Positions 26,911 through 38,656 of a DNA stretch of 64,000 nucleotides are shown piece by piece (within the stretch, counting starts at the first letter, position 1; every line of letters begins with the position of its first letter). The position numbers and the translations under genes were made by a program. Source of the DNA: Ipomoea triloba (Eukaryota > Streptophyta > Magnoliopsida > Solanales > Convolvulaceae); assembly GCF_003576645.1 (NCBI RefSeq), contig NC_044930.1, forward strand, positions 1,590,866-1,654,865, written 5' to 3'. Below the pieces are notes generated by a model that did not search any database, was not told the origin of the DNA, and worked only from the letters and a program-made list of their open reading frames with translations.

Positions 26911-29900
26911 AAGCGACATTGGTTAATAAATATGACTTATACCTACTTATATTATTATTTTTTTTTATGGCTCAAATTTTTTGATTTTGATAGACTATAC
27001 CTTAGACTTATAAACTCACTCAAGGCTCATTAATAGGTAAATTGAGAGCCGAGAGGCCGGATAAATGATACTATGGATCATTGTCCACATACATTGATAA
27101 AAATGAACATTATGTCAGTGATACGGTTCATGGTATAATGATTGACTTTCGCAAATTATACTGTGAATCAGAGTCCATTATACTCATTATGAACTTTGAT
27201 CCAAATTATATACATACAGTTAACATATTATGTATCTAGCCTCAATTTACATAATGTGTTAATTGCAACGGGTATATAATTTGTTAGTGGGCAATGTATT
27301 ATTTTTCTATAAATTTATATTACACGTTTCACGTGATATTATCTTATAAAAAAGTTCTCTAAAAAAATTGTTGTTTATATGGTTAAATTAAATGAGTTGG
27401 ATCAAGGCACAAATGTTAGTTGAACTGCCACATGAGAAGCAGGTAAGCTGTCTGCATACCATGGAGACCATGAGGATTAGTAAGTAATTAGCATATTTAA
27501 CAGGTTTTTCAAAGTCAATAATTAGCATGTTTGGTCAAATTATGGTTTAGATTTAGGGATATTAAGTCAAATCCGATTAACTTGACTAGGGTTACAGATT
27601 TCTTTGTATGATTGATGACAACAATTCTCAGGAGTGTTTCATATGCTGTATTTACAATTACTTACAATGCAATTATTTGGCTTGCCAAATTACATTGTTT
27701 TCCATATTTATTATTATTTTATTATAGAAAGACAGTTTAGTTTTTCTTTTCTTCTTTTTCCCTTCCCAATAATTCTATTCCTCTACCAAACGCTTTGCAA
27801 GTAGAAGATAGAGTGTCAGGAAAAATGGGTGCATATGCAGTTATGCACGCATTCTCTAAATTGTAAATTCAACGTAATATTGAAAACTACAGTTTTTGTC
27901 TATATTTACATACATGGCAAAAATATCTTTTATTGCACGTCTGCTAATGACGTTTCTTGATTTTCTTGCATCATTCATTTTTTAGTTAGGTTAATGTTAA
28001 ATGTTAATTATTATATATTTATTTATATTATAATAATAAAAAGTAGAATTTTTATGGTATCATATATTTAGTAAAATTATACCAATTTATTAATGAAATA
28101 AATAAGGAAAAATATATTATTATTATTATTTTATTTTTATCTTATTTCTATTTTATTTGAAACAGTTGAATTATCTTGATGGGTTAGAACATATGTTGCA
28201 TTCCTAATTTCCTATAGGTCGTGGGTTCAAATCTAATCAAACCAGTGAACAACTATTTGTCAAACACTTCCTATATTAAAAAGCAATACTTTGCAATAGT
28301 TTTAAGTTTATGCAATGGACGCGTACTATAAATTTTTAAGTTGCATCAAATGAGTAGGATATAACTTTAAATATATAAAGGTTAGATGTGACGAAGCGAA
28401 TGACTATTATAACATTTAAAACGGAATAACATATAAATTACATCATAATTTCAAGTCTTACATATTTCAGTTCTGAAGTATAATCTTAGCTAGTACTCCG
28501 TATAACATTATTTAACATGTAGTACATGGGGTTAGGAGAATTTCATCCTAATCTTAAGTTCTTGAAAGTCTCACGTGCATGTTTTTTTTTTGAGTACCTC
28601 ACGTGCATGTTCATATTTTAAAAGACAATATGTTAGAATAACATGTAACACGAAACATTTTATAACATTTTAACGAATTACACTCTAATTTTGAGAATTT
28701 CACTTATTTCAACCTTGAGACTTATCTTGCATCTAGAATTGCAAGAACTATTAATTCTCTTTATTTTAATTAATCAGTTGACTTATACTCAAATGTTAAT
28801 TCTTTATATATAAAATAAAGTTAATTATAGTGGCTAATCGACTCATGCAATTTAATTTGTAGGATTTCAAACCCAGGTGGCACATGCCACCACCTAAGAA
28901 ATATAATCATTATTTATTTAGTTTTTTATTTTTAATGATTTGACATTTCAAAATTTGAAAGATAACAAATGTAGTCTATTCATGGAACCCAATTTTGCAA
29001 ATATATTATGGTGTATTATTTATATTATATAAATTCAAAAACAATTACTCCGTATTATTTAATTATAAAAACATATTTAATTATTTTAATAATACTATTT
29101 TGTTTTTTTTTTTTTGTTTTGTTTTTGAAAATAAATTTACACAACTTAATATTTTATTTTTGTTATTTTTATTAATTAAAGAAAATAATACTTTTATATG
29201 ATAAGAGAGTAGGAGCATTTTTGAGAAATTATTATAAATTTAGTATAAAAATCATTGAGAAAAATCGAGGCCGACATCGTTGTAAGGATCTTAAGGTAAG
29301 CCTTACCTCATACATTAATTATGAAAACAGAGTCATGAAAGCCGGCCTGTAGTAGTTGGGTTGGTAGTTTAATACTTTAATTCAAACAATTTTCATCCAA
29401 TTTTAGGTTAAAATGTCATATTAATATTAACAATTTATGCAGTATAAAATATTTCGCATAATAATCAATGTTAATTTCAAACAGCAAGTATTTAACTTAA
29501 AATTTGAGTTTACCTGAAGATTTAGATTTAACATTTAAATTTCAATAAGATATATTTTAACTTACTTGAGATTTGAGCCATACAATTAAATTTGATTAAA
29601 AATACATTTTCTTCAATGACGGGAGAAACTCGCAACTACTATTTGAGAATGTGCATTAAGTAAATTTCGCTCATGTAATAATTTACAAATTATACATGAG
29701 AGGTAAAACACATTAAAAACATTGTGTAATGAATTCAACTGAGAGGGTGCTGAATTGATTTGGATTGTGAATATGTACACTTGATGAAATTGGATATATG
29801 GAACTACACATTTTCAAAATTACACTCTATATTTTTATTGTAATGATTGAGTATTAGTTATTATTAGGTTGTTTTTTCTTGCTCCGTGTGTGTGACGGAA

Positions 29901-31012
29901 GTATATACTCAATTTAACGGTTCTAGTTTTTACATATTAGGAAATGAGATTAATTCAATTGAATTTCGGTAATGTTTCAAAACCAATATGATATCTTTGA
30001 TATATATACCTAAATCTTATATAGTAAACTTATATTGATAATGCAATCGGGTATTTAAGGATGAAAAGTATTATTATTTTTTCATATTCACATAAAATTC
30101 ATTACTTGATATGGTATTAAAAAAAAACTCTTTATTTTTATAAACTACTCATTTATTGACTAACTTAGGGTACTTGATAAGAAATTTAAGTAATACTCAA
30201 ATATATAATTACTCAATAAAATGACGACATAATCAAATAATGATTAATAAAGAGTCATTTACATTGGAGTTTTTTAATTTGCCATTCAAGGACACATAAC
30301 AATATGTCTCGAAAAGGTGGACGAATGAGTGAAACATGATTATCGTACTAATTTTCTTAGTCACATTTTAGCATTAAAATTCTGGGTCTCAATAATTAAA
30401 TGATTCTCCCTTTTTACCCTCACTAATTAATAGCTGATAATCACGATGAAGACTTCTTATTGAATCAAATATCTAGAACCTCTAAAAGACTAAGACAACC
30501 AACTTTAAACAGTACTAATAAACATCTATTAAATAATTGATATAATTATTGTGATCTTTTTTCATCATATTCATGTTCTTGGTACCCTTTAACATCACAA
30601 GTTCAATTCTTATCAATATCTCGAGCTAAAAAAAAAGATTAAAAGAAAAAAGGTTCAACACATCTGACATCGTCTCAGCTCTCCCTGCATGCACAGCATA
30701 TCTTGATTACGAGAAAGAAACATAAACGACAGAGTGCGCTCCTGATTTTCCTCAGTTAGACCACAGTATCACATGTTCTTGTCAACCGTTTACAAAATAA
30801 TTGTTGTTTGGTAACTTTCTGGTAATTTGCTTTCTTTCATTTGCTTGATGGAATATAATATTTACTACTTTTCCTAAAATTTATGGAATTGAAGCTTTTT
30901 CCTTATTGGGTACTCCGTGACACTATATGTCTATATCAGGCTTTTTTTGTGGGAATTGAAGAAGAAGAAGAAGGGAGAAGACGCCATTGTTTTGGGTTGT
31001 AGTGTCTGTGAA

Positions 31013-33419
31013 ATGGATATCCAAGAGCCATTGCTGTTAAATGAAGGTCCGAAAGTTCACACTCTCAGGTCTAATTTCTTCTCAAAGTTGCCTGAAAAGC
31101 TCCGGGGAGGCATTGATCCCGAGACCCCTTTTCATCTCGATCTCTCAAAAACACCCGGTTTAATCGAAGGTACATCTGATTTTACTCTGTTTAGGATTTA
31201 GGATTTAGGATTACTCTCTATGTCTCTATCTGTCTGTCCTGTGAAACTCAGCCTTTTCTGCTTCTGTATTAGTGAATGTTTCTCTTGATTTTGTGATGGT
31301 GTGGGTGTCTTGGTAAAGAAAAAAAATTGATCCTTGCTTTACCCTTGGGAAACCCGAAGTTACTATCTAAAGGTTAGAAATCCGAAGTTACTATCTGAAG
31401 GTGGGAGGGTACCCACACTTTGCGGCCCCTGGCCGATCACAAGGACCTAAACCATTGTAGATTGCCAACTGGCTCGAACCAAGAAGGCTAATAGGCCACC
31501 CCTGTGGCCTTGTATAGTTGGACTTGTAACTTTGTGGTTATCAAGTAAATAGCCTGACCAGCTCGGCTAAGATTGACCCTTTTTGTTTTCTTAAAGTTAT
31601 GTGTTTGAAGCTATTTGTAACAGTCAAAATAGCTGAGATTTTGTGGTTGATTTGGTGGCTACACATTCTTGGACCTACAAGGCCTAAGGATTTTATGTTG
31701 TTAAAATGGTATCATAAAGTTGCTGCCATTAATCAAGGTTTTGTTTTGCTACTGCTATCAAGTTTACAAGTTTGTGAGCTTGTTCAACTTTGAAATGTTC
31801 TCTCAGGGGAGAGAGAATACTATGAAAAACAGCTTGCCACTCTAAGGTCCTTTGAAGAAGTTGATTCCTTGGAATCCCCTGGTGAGATCAATGAAGATGA
31901 TGACAAGAAGGTACAGGCACAGCATGAAAGGGCAATGAATGTCTCAAATTGGGCAAACATCTTTTTGCTTGCTTTTAAGGTAACTTCAATTGTTGTCAAT
32001 TCTTGAAAGAACCATTTAAATGTCTTATGGTTGTATTAATTTGTGTTCTGTACTTGTGGTGTTAATATGCCAACTTCTTAACTAATGAAGTGTAAAGCTT
32101 CGGTTTCCAGATTTATGCCACCGTACAGAGTGGATCCCTTGCAATTGCAGCATCGACTCTGGATTCTTTGCTCGATTTGATGGCTGGGGGTATCCTGTGG
32201 TTCACACATTTGGCGATGAAAAATATAAACATCTACAAATACCCAATTGGAAAATTGAGAGTCCAACCAGTTGGAATTATCATATTTGCAGCAATCATGG
32301 CCACTCTTGGTATGTTTGTTTCCATTTCTCTCTAGTTTGAGCATATTAATCTTCTGAATTACAACAAAAGTGTGGAAATGAACAATGAAAATCATGAGTT
32401 TTGAGTTGGAATTTTCTATATATGTTTCGGCAGGTTTTCAAGTGCTTGTTCAAGCTGTGGAACAATTGATTGCAAATACGCCCTCGGATAAAATGAGTTC
32501 ATTACAATTGGTTTGGTTGTACACAATCATGCTGACAGCTACCGGAGTAAAACTTATTCTCTGGATGTATTGCAGAAGTTCGGGAAACAAGATAGTGCGA
32601 GCATATGCCGATGTGTGTTCTATTTTCATATTCAATCTTGAAATTGAAACTATCTCTGCATGTTTGTTTCTTCCCTGTTTGTCCTGATTGAATGCTAATT
32701 CTTGAATTGCGATTATAGGACCACTATTTCGACGTGGTGACAAATGTTGTCGGGTTGGTTGCTGCTGTTCTTGGCGATCGATTCTATTGGTGGATTGATC
32801 CTGCTGGAGCAATAGCCCTTGCTCTCTATACAATTATCAATTGGTCAGGCACTGTGTTGGAAAATGCAGGTCTTTTTTACGCTCCTTGATATTGTTTTAA
32901 CTACTAGATCATAATGCCTATTGTCTGTTAACATTGTTTATATGTTCGGTTTCTGCAGTTTCACTAGTCGGACAGACGGCTCCGCCAGAAGTTCTGCAGA
33001 AGCTAACATATATGGTCTTAAGGCACGACCCTCGAATAAAACGAGTGGATACCGTCCGAGCCTACACCTTCGGTGTTCTCTACTTCGTTGAGGTATAAAT
33101 TAAATTAAACATATGATCACTTTACCTAGAATTGTTTTGATGATCATGTGTTTGTCAGATCATTATATTCTTAAAACCTTAATAAAAGTTTGAACCTCAA
33201 TCCATCAAAGGTTTTTGATAAACATGTTGAATGGTATAGGTTGACATAGAGCTTCCAGAGGAGTTGCCACTGAAAGAAGCGCATGCGATTGGAGAGTCGT
33301 TGCAGATAAAGATTGAAGAGCTCACAGAAGTGGAGCGTGCGTTTGTTCATCTCGACTATGAGTGTGATCACAAGCCAGAACACTCGGTTTTGAGTAAAAT
33401 CCCCGACACTAAACCTTAG
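31013..33419 (+). CDS. MTP10: Metal tolerance protein, Mn-CDF group (MTP9/MTP10-like cation transporter)
   Basis: Cation diffusion facilitator, predicted proton-coupled Mn2+ exporter of an internal membrane (family knowledge). Seven exons join in frame to 390 aa: 31013-31169, 31807-31979, 32111-32309, 32434-32612, 32719-32869, 32959-33092, 33240-33419. The start gives [12 protein letters not shown]. Group landmarks are [33 protein letters not shown] (TM1), the Mn-type DxxxD in TM2 (DSLLD, 128-132), [26 protein letters not shown], and the second DxxxD in TM5 (DHYFD, 237-241, split by an intron). The cytosolic C-terminal domain has [20 protein letters not shown] and [16 protein letters not shown]. 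The DxxxD pair rather than HxxxD supports Mn selectivity. The specific MTP10 versus MTP9 label is tentative. Confidence 0.92.
31385..31568 (-). mobile_element. SINE-like repeat in MTP intron 1
   Basis: On the minus strand it carries GATAACCACAAAGTTACAAG, TCTTGGTTCGAGCC, and GTCCTTGTGATC in the same order as the DUF620 intron copies (GATAACCATGAGGTTACAAG in that at 16.68 kb). It is the third member of the family in this window, inserted in the opposite orientation to the gene. Confidence 0.45.
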
Positions 33420-34987
33420 AATTGTGTTGTATTATGGTGTGTCATCATATATGTGTCTGGAGGAGAGACAAAGGGAACTCTCAGGAAATGAAAATCATAG
33501 ATTTTGGCTGCTAGAAGTCAGAAACATTACTGTACCCATGGTATGGTCTGTATGAGTTATTTCATACTGGCCTGGGTAGAAAAATTCCTACTACATAATA
33601 TCATGGTGAATGGTGATAATCTATTGAGGATTTAGTATCTAACCAAACGAAAAGTAGCAACTCACTTGAATGGGTATCAATTGTTTTTTTTTTTCCCCTC
33701 TAATTACCAAATTAATAGAAATTAAGTGTGCCCCACTAGTCAAACCATGCATATTTATGTCAATTAACATAACATCACTGTTATTTTTCATCGTCCGATT
33801 TCCCTGATAACTAAAGCAATAATGTCATTAATAATTGAACCAAAAAGCAAATACTGCTTCTTTAGCTCTTCACCTAATTATCACCGACGGTGAGGCACCC
33901 AATAGGTTACATATGATATATATGGATATAATTAAATTGGTCCATTCAAAAAATCATATATATGATTTGTTTTGTGCACATATTTAAATACTAGTTTCCT
34001 CATCACTTAAAAAAATATATATAAAAAAGTAAACTTATTACTTTTAAATCGTTTATATTCATGTTTTTGGGAGTGTGAAAAGGATGGGATGGAAGTGGGG
34101 TTGATAGGGAAGACTCAGCAGAGTGGGGAATAGAGAAACAAAAACGGCCAAATGGGTTTTAATGAATATAAGTCAAAAGTGTCAAACTCAAGATTCAACA
34201 ATGGTGAGTGAAAGGTATCCAAAGGTGTAGCGGAATAGGTTGGAATATATTTTTTGTATTAGAATGTCACGACTTTAATTCTTGTTAATACTCTCTTGAT
34301 TAATTTATTATTAAACATATGTTGGTTTAATATATTCAACCATATTCCGGCACAAAAGTTAAAACCAGAATATATTCAACAATGGTGATTAATTGTATTA
34401 TAAGAAAATAAGATATGAGAGCTATGTCAAAGATTTTGTGGTCAAGCGGCATAGCTGTGGTCCTCCTAAGTAAGAGGTCGGGGGTATTACACTGTAATAG
34501 AGAGGTATTTCTTCAACTAAGTTATCAAATTCAACTGTATTGCATTACAAAATTTCACAAATGATTATAAAAAATGTTTTGTTATTAGTATTAGTAATAA
34601 TAATAATAATACCAAAAGTCTAATAGACATTTTACAGATTATGGCAAAATATTGAATGTAAAAACATAGCATATATCAATGCAAACACAGAACATTGAAT
34701 ATTGAATACAGTTTGTTTGCCAGATTAGTGAGGCAAATAAATTTTCTTGTCAAATAAAATTATTTGATTATATTACAACATTTGCCTAGAAACATCTGCT
34801 GGGAAGAAAAAAATAAACAGAGGCTTTAAGTTGAGAAAATAGCATTTCAGCAGTCATTGATTCCATCTCTTAATACTCTTGTCTGTCATATTCGTACAGG
34901 ATCGGAGTTAGATGTTTATTATGGAGAAGAGACAAAAGATCTAACTAATTAAGGCGAAATAAAATGGTATTTGCTTCTGATCTTAAT
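33420..34987. other. Intergenic: MTP 3' region and decayed duplicated spacer
   Basis: No gene seen. It holds the MTP 3' UTR, the second copy of the 26-kb shared segment (33930-34140), a SINE-like patch with a box-B-like AAGAGGTCGGGG near 34470, and an AT-rich tract with (AAT)n near 34597. Confidence 0.5.
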
Positions 34988-35082
34988 GGTTTAACCAGAT
35001 TAGCCACAAAATACTGTAAATGCAGCAGAGCCAAAGCTAAGCCTGGGCAAATTCTCCTCCCTGCACCAAAAGGCATCATCTT
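34988..35082 (-). pseudogene. Cytochrome P450 fragment (CYP89/CYP77-like haem-binding region)
   Basis: The minus strand reads [14 protein letters not shown], then [16 protein letters not shown], matching the haem-ligand loop (FxxGxRxCxG) and the following L-helix of plant CYP89-type enzymes. Only about 32 codons persist. Upstream sequence has no P450 I-helix or ExxR, and downstream sequence degenerates. It is a relic, not an expressed enzyme. Confidence 0.75.
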
Positions 35083-35109
35083 AATTGTTTATTATTGGAA
35101 TATTTACTT

Positions 35110-35272
35110 AGGAATTGAAGTTATTAATTACCTTTTCAGTTACCCCTGGGAACGAAGAACAAGAAGGGAGAAGATCAGAAGCCATTAATTGTTCGAAGTT
35201 TTGTTCATCATTTAGTGTTGCACTGCAAATAATGAAAAGGCAATGAACATCTCAAACTGGGCAGTTGGCGGC
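35110..35272 (+). pseudogene. Probable remnant of a duplicated MTP gene
   Basis: 35238-35266 reads EKAMNISNWA, aligning with [10 protein letters not shown] in MTP exon 2. Just before it, GGAATTGAAG and AAGAAGGGAGAAGA resemble the leader and exon 1 region of the intact MTP gene (about 30890-30990). The rest of the coding sequence is gone. With the 26-kb/34-kb shared spacer, this suggests a decayed tandem copy. Confidence 0.4.
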
Positions 35273-35291
35273 CACTCTGACTCGCCCTAGT

Positions 35292-35349
35292 GGGCGCGTG
35301 AGAGACACGCGCCCGCTGGGGAGTGAATTGTGGCGCAATCGCGCCACAA
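35292..35349. repeat. Two adjacent GC-rich perfect hairpins
   Basis: Stem GGGCGCGTG/CACGCGCCC with loop AGAGA (35292-35314), then stem TTGTGGCGC/GCGCCACAA with loop AATC (35328-35349). They stand out from the AT-rich surroundings. A further GC-rich GGCGCGCCTGACGCGC patch lies at 35746-35762, so the two may mark the ends of one short transposon (about 35.28-35.78 kb). Confidence 0.7.
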
Positions 35350-35484
35350 GCGATGTTTCTTTTTTTTTCTTCTCTTCAAACTTTTCTCTTCATATCAGTG
35401 TTGATCCCTTCCAATGAGTTTTTTCTTTGCCATGATCCCTCAAATATACACAGATGGTGATGCTCTAAGGATGCTCTAAGCACA

Positions 35485-36080
35485 TCCCTCAAAATTATGC
35501 AGTTTTCCATTGTTGATTGATTGATGTTTCAAATGGTGGAAGTGGAGCTTTTATTTGGGTGGTTTCGTATAGAAACGACAGTCTAGGGTTTCTGGCGTGG
35601 TTAGAGCATCCTTATCAATGGAGTTTTTTCGCGGTAATTGAGGAGTTTTTGTAAGTGTGATTATGAAAGAGAAAATGAGGGGAGATGAATAAAATAAATA
35701 AATAAATCAGATATAAAAAAAAAAAATTTAAAAAAATAAATGGGTGGCGCGCCTGACGCGCTCGCATGGGCGCCTGCTGGCGCACAGCAGCTTTGTTAAA
35801 AAAAAAATCAGACACATTATGTACTATGAACCTTTGCTTGCAGTTGCTTCTCTACCCTTCTCTCACTTCTTCTCACTCCTGCCAACATGGCAATTTACTA
35901 ACATGAACCCTTGCAATATTCACTGATAATGCTGCCCTTATCGAATGGTGGGAATATGAATAGGTATGGTGGGAATAGGAATAGGCGTGGTTATCGAATG
36001 GTGGAAATAGGCCGGTATAGGTATATAGTAGGTGGTTTTTGTTTTATTTACTCCATATATTTATATTCTTTTTTATATTT
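35485..36080 (-). pseudogene. F-box copy 1: only the start codon region and upstream flank survive
   Basis: 35487-35518 matches the first codons (MENCII) and the immediate 5' flank of the intact F-box gene at 45821, and the flank continues with GGTGGAAGTGG and GGGTTTCTGGCGTGG. The rest of the coding region is missing and replaced by the GC-rich hairpin element on its left. This is the first of three copies of this flank (35.5, 38.3, 45.8 kb). Confidence 0.65.
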
Positions 36081-36085
36081 TAAAT

Positions 36086-38490
36086 AACTATGATAAATTA
36101 TTTTTAAGTGGGATTTAGGGTGTAGTATAGTTTAATTTCGTTTTTATTGTCGAGCACTAGTTAATTAGAGTGTTGCTTATATGATTTTATTTTAATGATA
36201 TGATTTAGACAGTCATCACCCCGCCCCAAGATTCTTGCAATGTTGCCTGACAAGATTGTAAAAAAGTAAATAATCATGATTTAGAAGCCATTATAATCAA
36301 TCATGTGTTTTTATTCGCAATCTTTCAATTCATATATATGTTCACATCAATTTTATAATTGGACAAATTGTCAAATAAGCTATTGAACTTTACACGAAGA
36401 AGCAATTAAACCCCTAAACTTTTAAAAATTGTAATTAAACACTCTAACTTATTAAACTTGGTCAAATAAGTCTAATTTAGGATGCAAACCATCGTTGATC
36501 ACTGTTAATTGCTATTCACCGCTGTCTTTGAAAATAAAATCGCAACCATTCACAAAACAAAATATAAAATAAAATAAGAGTGGGAGTTCGATTCCAGTAT
36601 ATTACAAAATGGATTACCTTCGATTCTAGTGGTGAAAGAAAAAAAAAAAAGTCCAGTAAAAAAGTTACATCATCCTCAAAGTTAGCCTTAACCACGTTCA
36701 AACTATTTTGCAAAAAGTGTGTTGCTAACAATTTACAATTTTCCGATGCATTTACTTAACAATATGAACTCCCTTTATGACTAATTAGTTCAAATTTTAA
36801 TCTATCACTAAATATACTGTTGAGAGAATAACTTACTAAGTCTTTATTCTAATTGTTCTAAAAAAAAAAAGATCTTTAAAAACAAAACAAAAAAATTATG
36901 GTATTAATTGAATTAACACTGAAAATAATTAGTGAATAATGAAGGTAAAGACAAGATGAATAATTTTATGAAAATGTAATTGCATAGAACAAATGTTGTA
37001 TTGAGTAATTGAAATCAAATACAAGTGATAAATTAATTAAGGTTACAAGCCTTAGCAATTTCATTTGAACTAACGCCATATGATTTGGGCAGCTAATTGT
37101 AACACATGCACACATTTCAATTCGACTTATGTGTATGCAGTAGGAAAAAAAAAAACATAGTGAATTTAACTGATCTGAGTGTACATATACATGCAATATT
37201 GTTTTTTAAAATGATTTGAGACTTTCACTATAAACAAAAGGAGGATGCATACAAAGATCCCAACTAACGTTATAAACGATCTTCTTTTCTTGAGTAATCA
37301 AATCATACGAGCTGAAGTGTTTCACAAAACGAACATCATCGTACCAGGAAGTTGAAGCGCCGTTTGATCATATACTAACAAATGTGCACCCAAATTCCAA
37401 ATTCTCACCGGGTAGGAATAATCACTGCCCTCCACGATTGCATATTTATTCCACCTAATAATATTATTATGTTCATTCATTGTCCAAATTTCTAGCTGAT
37501 TCCGGTCAATACAACAACTTATCAAAGCAATAGTATCTTTCATAGCCGAAATGACTAGACATTCTGAATGTATTTCTGGTAACTCAATCTTCCCGAAAGT
37601 CTCATCATCAAAGTTGAACCAAAGCAAATTATGGTTTTGCTCTTTATTTTGATCTCCAATCATGCATTGCCAATAATACTTTCCTTTTAAATACAAATTA
37701 CTGCTATGATTATCCACATCAAAAATACCCAAACTATGACTAAATCTTTTCCAACCACATGAATTATTACAGTCTTGGCTACAAACCATTACGATTGGAT
37801 CGGGAGTAATCCAAAACATGAAAACCTTTCCCATCATGTTGGAAGACAGCCCAAATCCAATTGTTGCTGTATACTCTGGATCGAATCCGTCTAGTGCCTT
37901 GATATTTTGCAATTTCTTAATTTCTCTAGTAGACGGATTCCATATAGAAATTTCTCAATAATAATTGGCAACACTAATTTGAAGGTGGGTAACCAAACAA
38001 AACATACCATCAGCATACCTTACATAAGCCATAAGTGGAGTTGGGAAGGTTAGATCTGCACATCCAATCTCATCACAGTCTGATTCTTTGTAAACTAAAC
38101 CAAATCCTCGATCCTCGCCCCAAACCGGCATATGATGCTGGAAAACCACGTAATCTCTTTTGACTCGGCTAATTTCAAAGTGCTTGTGTTTGAAATGATT
38201 GTCACTTTTTATCAAAGAATAAAAGAATTTACAAACACACTTAAATCGCATAAGTGATTTTACGGTAATCGTGCCAGAATCTCAATCATAAAATCCGTGA
38301 AAATTATGCAGTTTTCCATTGTTGATTGATAGATGTTTCAAATGGTGGAAGTGGGGCTTTTATTTGGGTGATTTCGTATGGAATGGCTAAACAACAGTAT
38401 AGGGTTTCTGGAGTGGTTATCGAATGGTGGGGATTAGGTGGTTTTTGTTTTTATTTACTCCGTATATTTATATTCTTTTTTATATTTTAA
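36086..38490. repeat. Tandem segmental duplication, copy A (F-box unit)
   Basis: Blocks such as AAGTCTAATTTA, TTTTAAAAATTGT, GATTAAACACTCTAACTTA and TTAGCCTTAA, then the F-box body and its 5' flank, recur in the same order in copy B (42936-46080). Copy B has extra insertions (43149-43230 and about 43760-44560). The copia element sits precisely between the two copies. Confidence 0.8.
37215..38319 (-). pseudogene. F-box protein pseudogene (copy A)
   Basis: Closely matches the intact F-box gene at 44745-45821. The start gives MENCIIFTDFMIEILARLP, then a one-base loss against the intact copy (CCGTAA for CCCGTAAGG) shifts the frame to a stop. The frame recovers at MRFKCVCKFFYSL (38251), a substitution creates a TGA at 37955-37957 where the intact gene has Trp, and a small insertion near 37340 shifts the frame again (stop at 37322). 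Three independent lesions mean it is not translated as a full protein. Confidence 0.88.
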
Positions 38491-38492
38491 AT

Positions 38493-38649
38493 GATGAGAA
38501 CAATTATGTTTGTATTAGAGTTCACACAATATAACTGTAGGAATACAAGAGTATATATACAAGAGAATCATAAGTAAACTAGGACTGAGAATCATAAGTA
38601 AACTAGGACTGAGACTTATAGTATAACTCTATTATGTAGAGTCCTAATA
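38493..38649 (-). repeat. 3' LTR of the copia element
   Basis: 157 bp; in element orientation it runs from TATTAGGACTC to GTTCTCATC. It contains a 24-bp tandem duplication (AATCATAAGTAAACTAGGAC twice). The ends are not the usual TG...CA, but the polypurine tract and target duplication fix the boundaries. Confidence 0.9.
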
Positions 38650-38656
38650 CTCCCCC

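Larger units (their letters stand above)
23717..31012. other. Gene-poor AT-rich intergenic region
   Basis: About 7.3 kb without a supportable intact gene. It contains the helicase 3' UTR, a LINE tail (24281-24440), microsatellites, a segment shared with 33.9-34.2 kb (26.1-26.9 kb), a SINE-like B-box stretch near 28220-28250 (GTCGTGGGTTCAAATC) and many A/T runs. Open frames up to 94 codons are low-complexity and show no family motif. Confidence 0.7.

Noticed and set aside
28860..28905. tRNA gene or riboswitch-like fold around GGTGGCACATGCCACC
   Set aside because: It is a short palindrome without a cloverleaf, A/B boxes in order or an acceptor stem.
34964..35188. A 74-codon plus-strand gene
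   Set aside because: It is the antisense of the P450 haem-loop fragment followed by the MTP-like remnant; it shows no similarity in its own frame.
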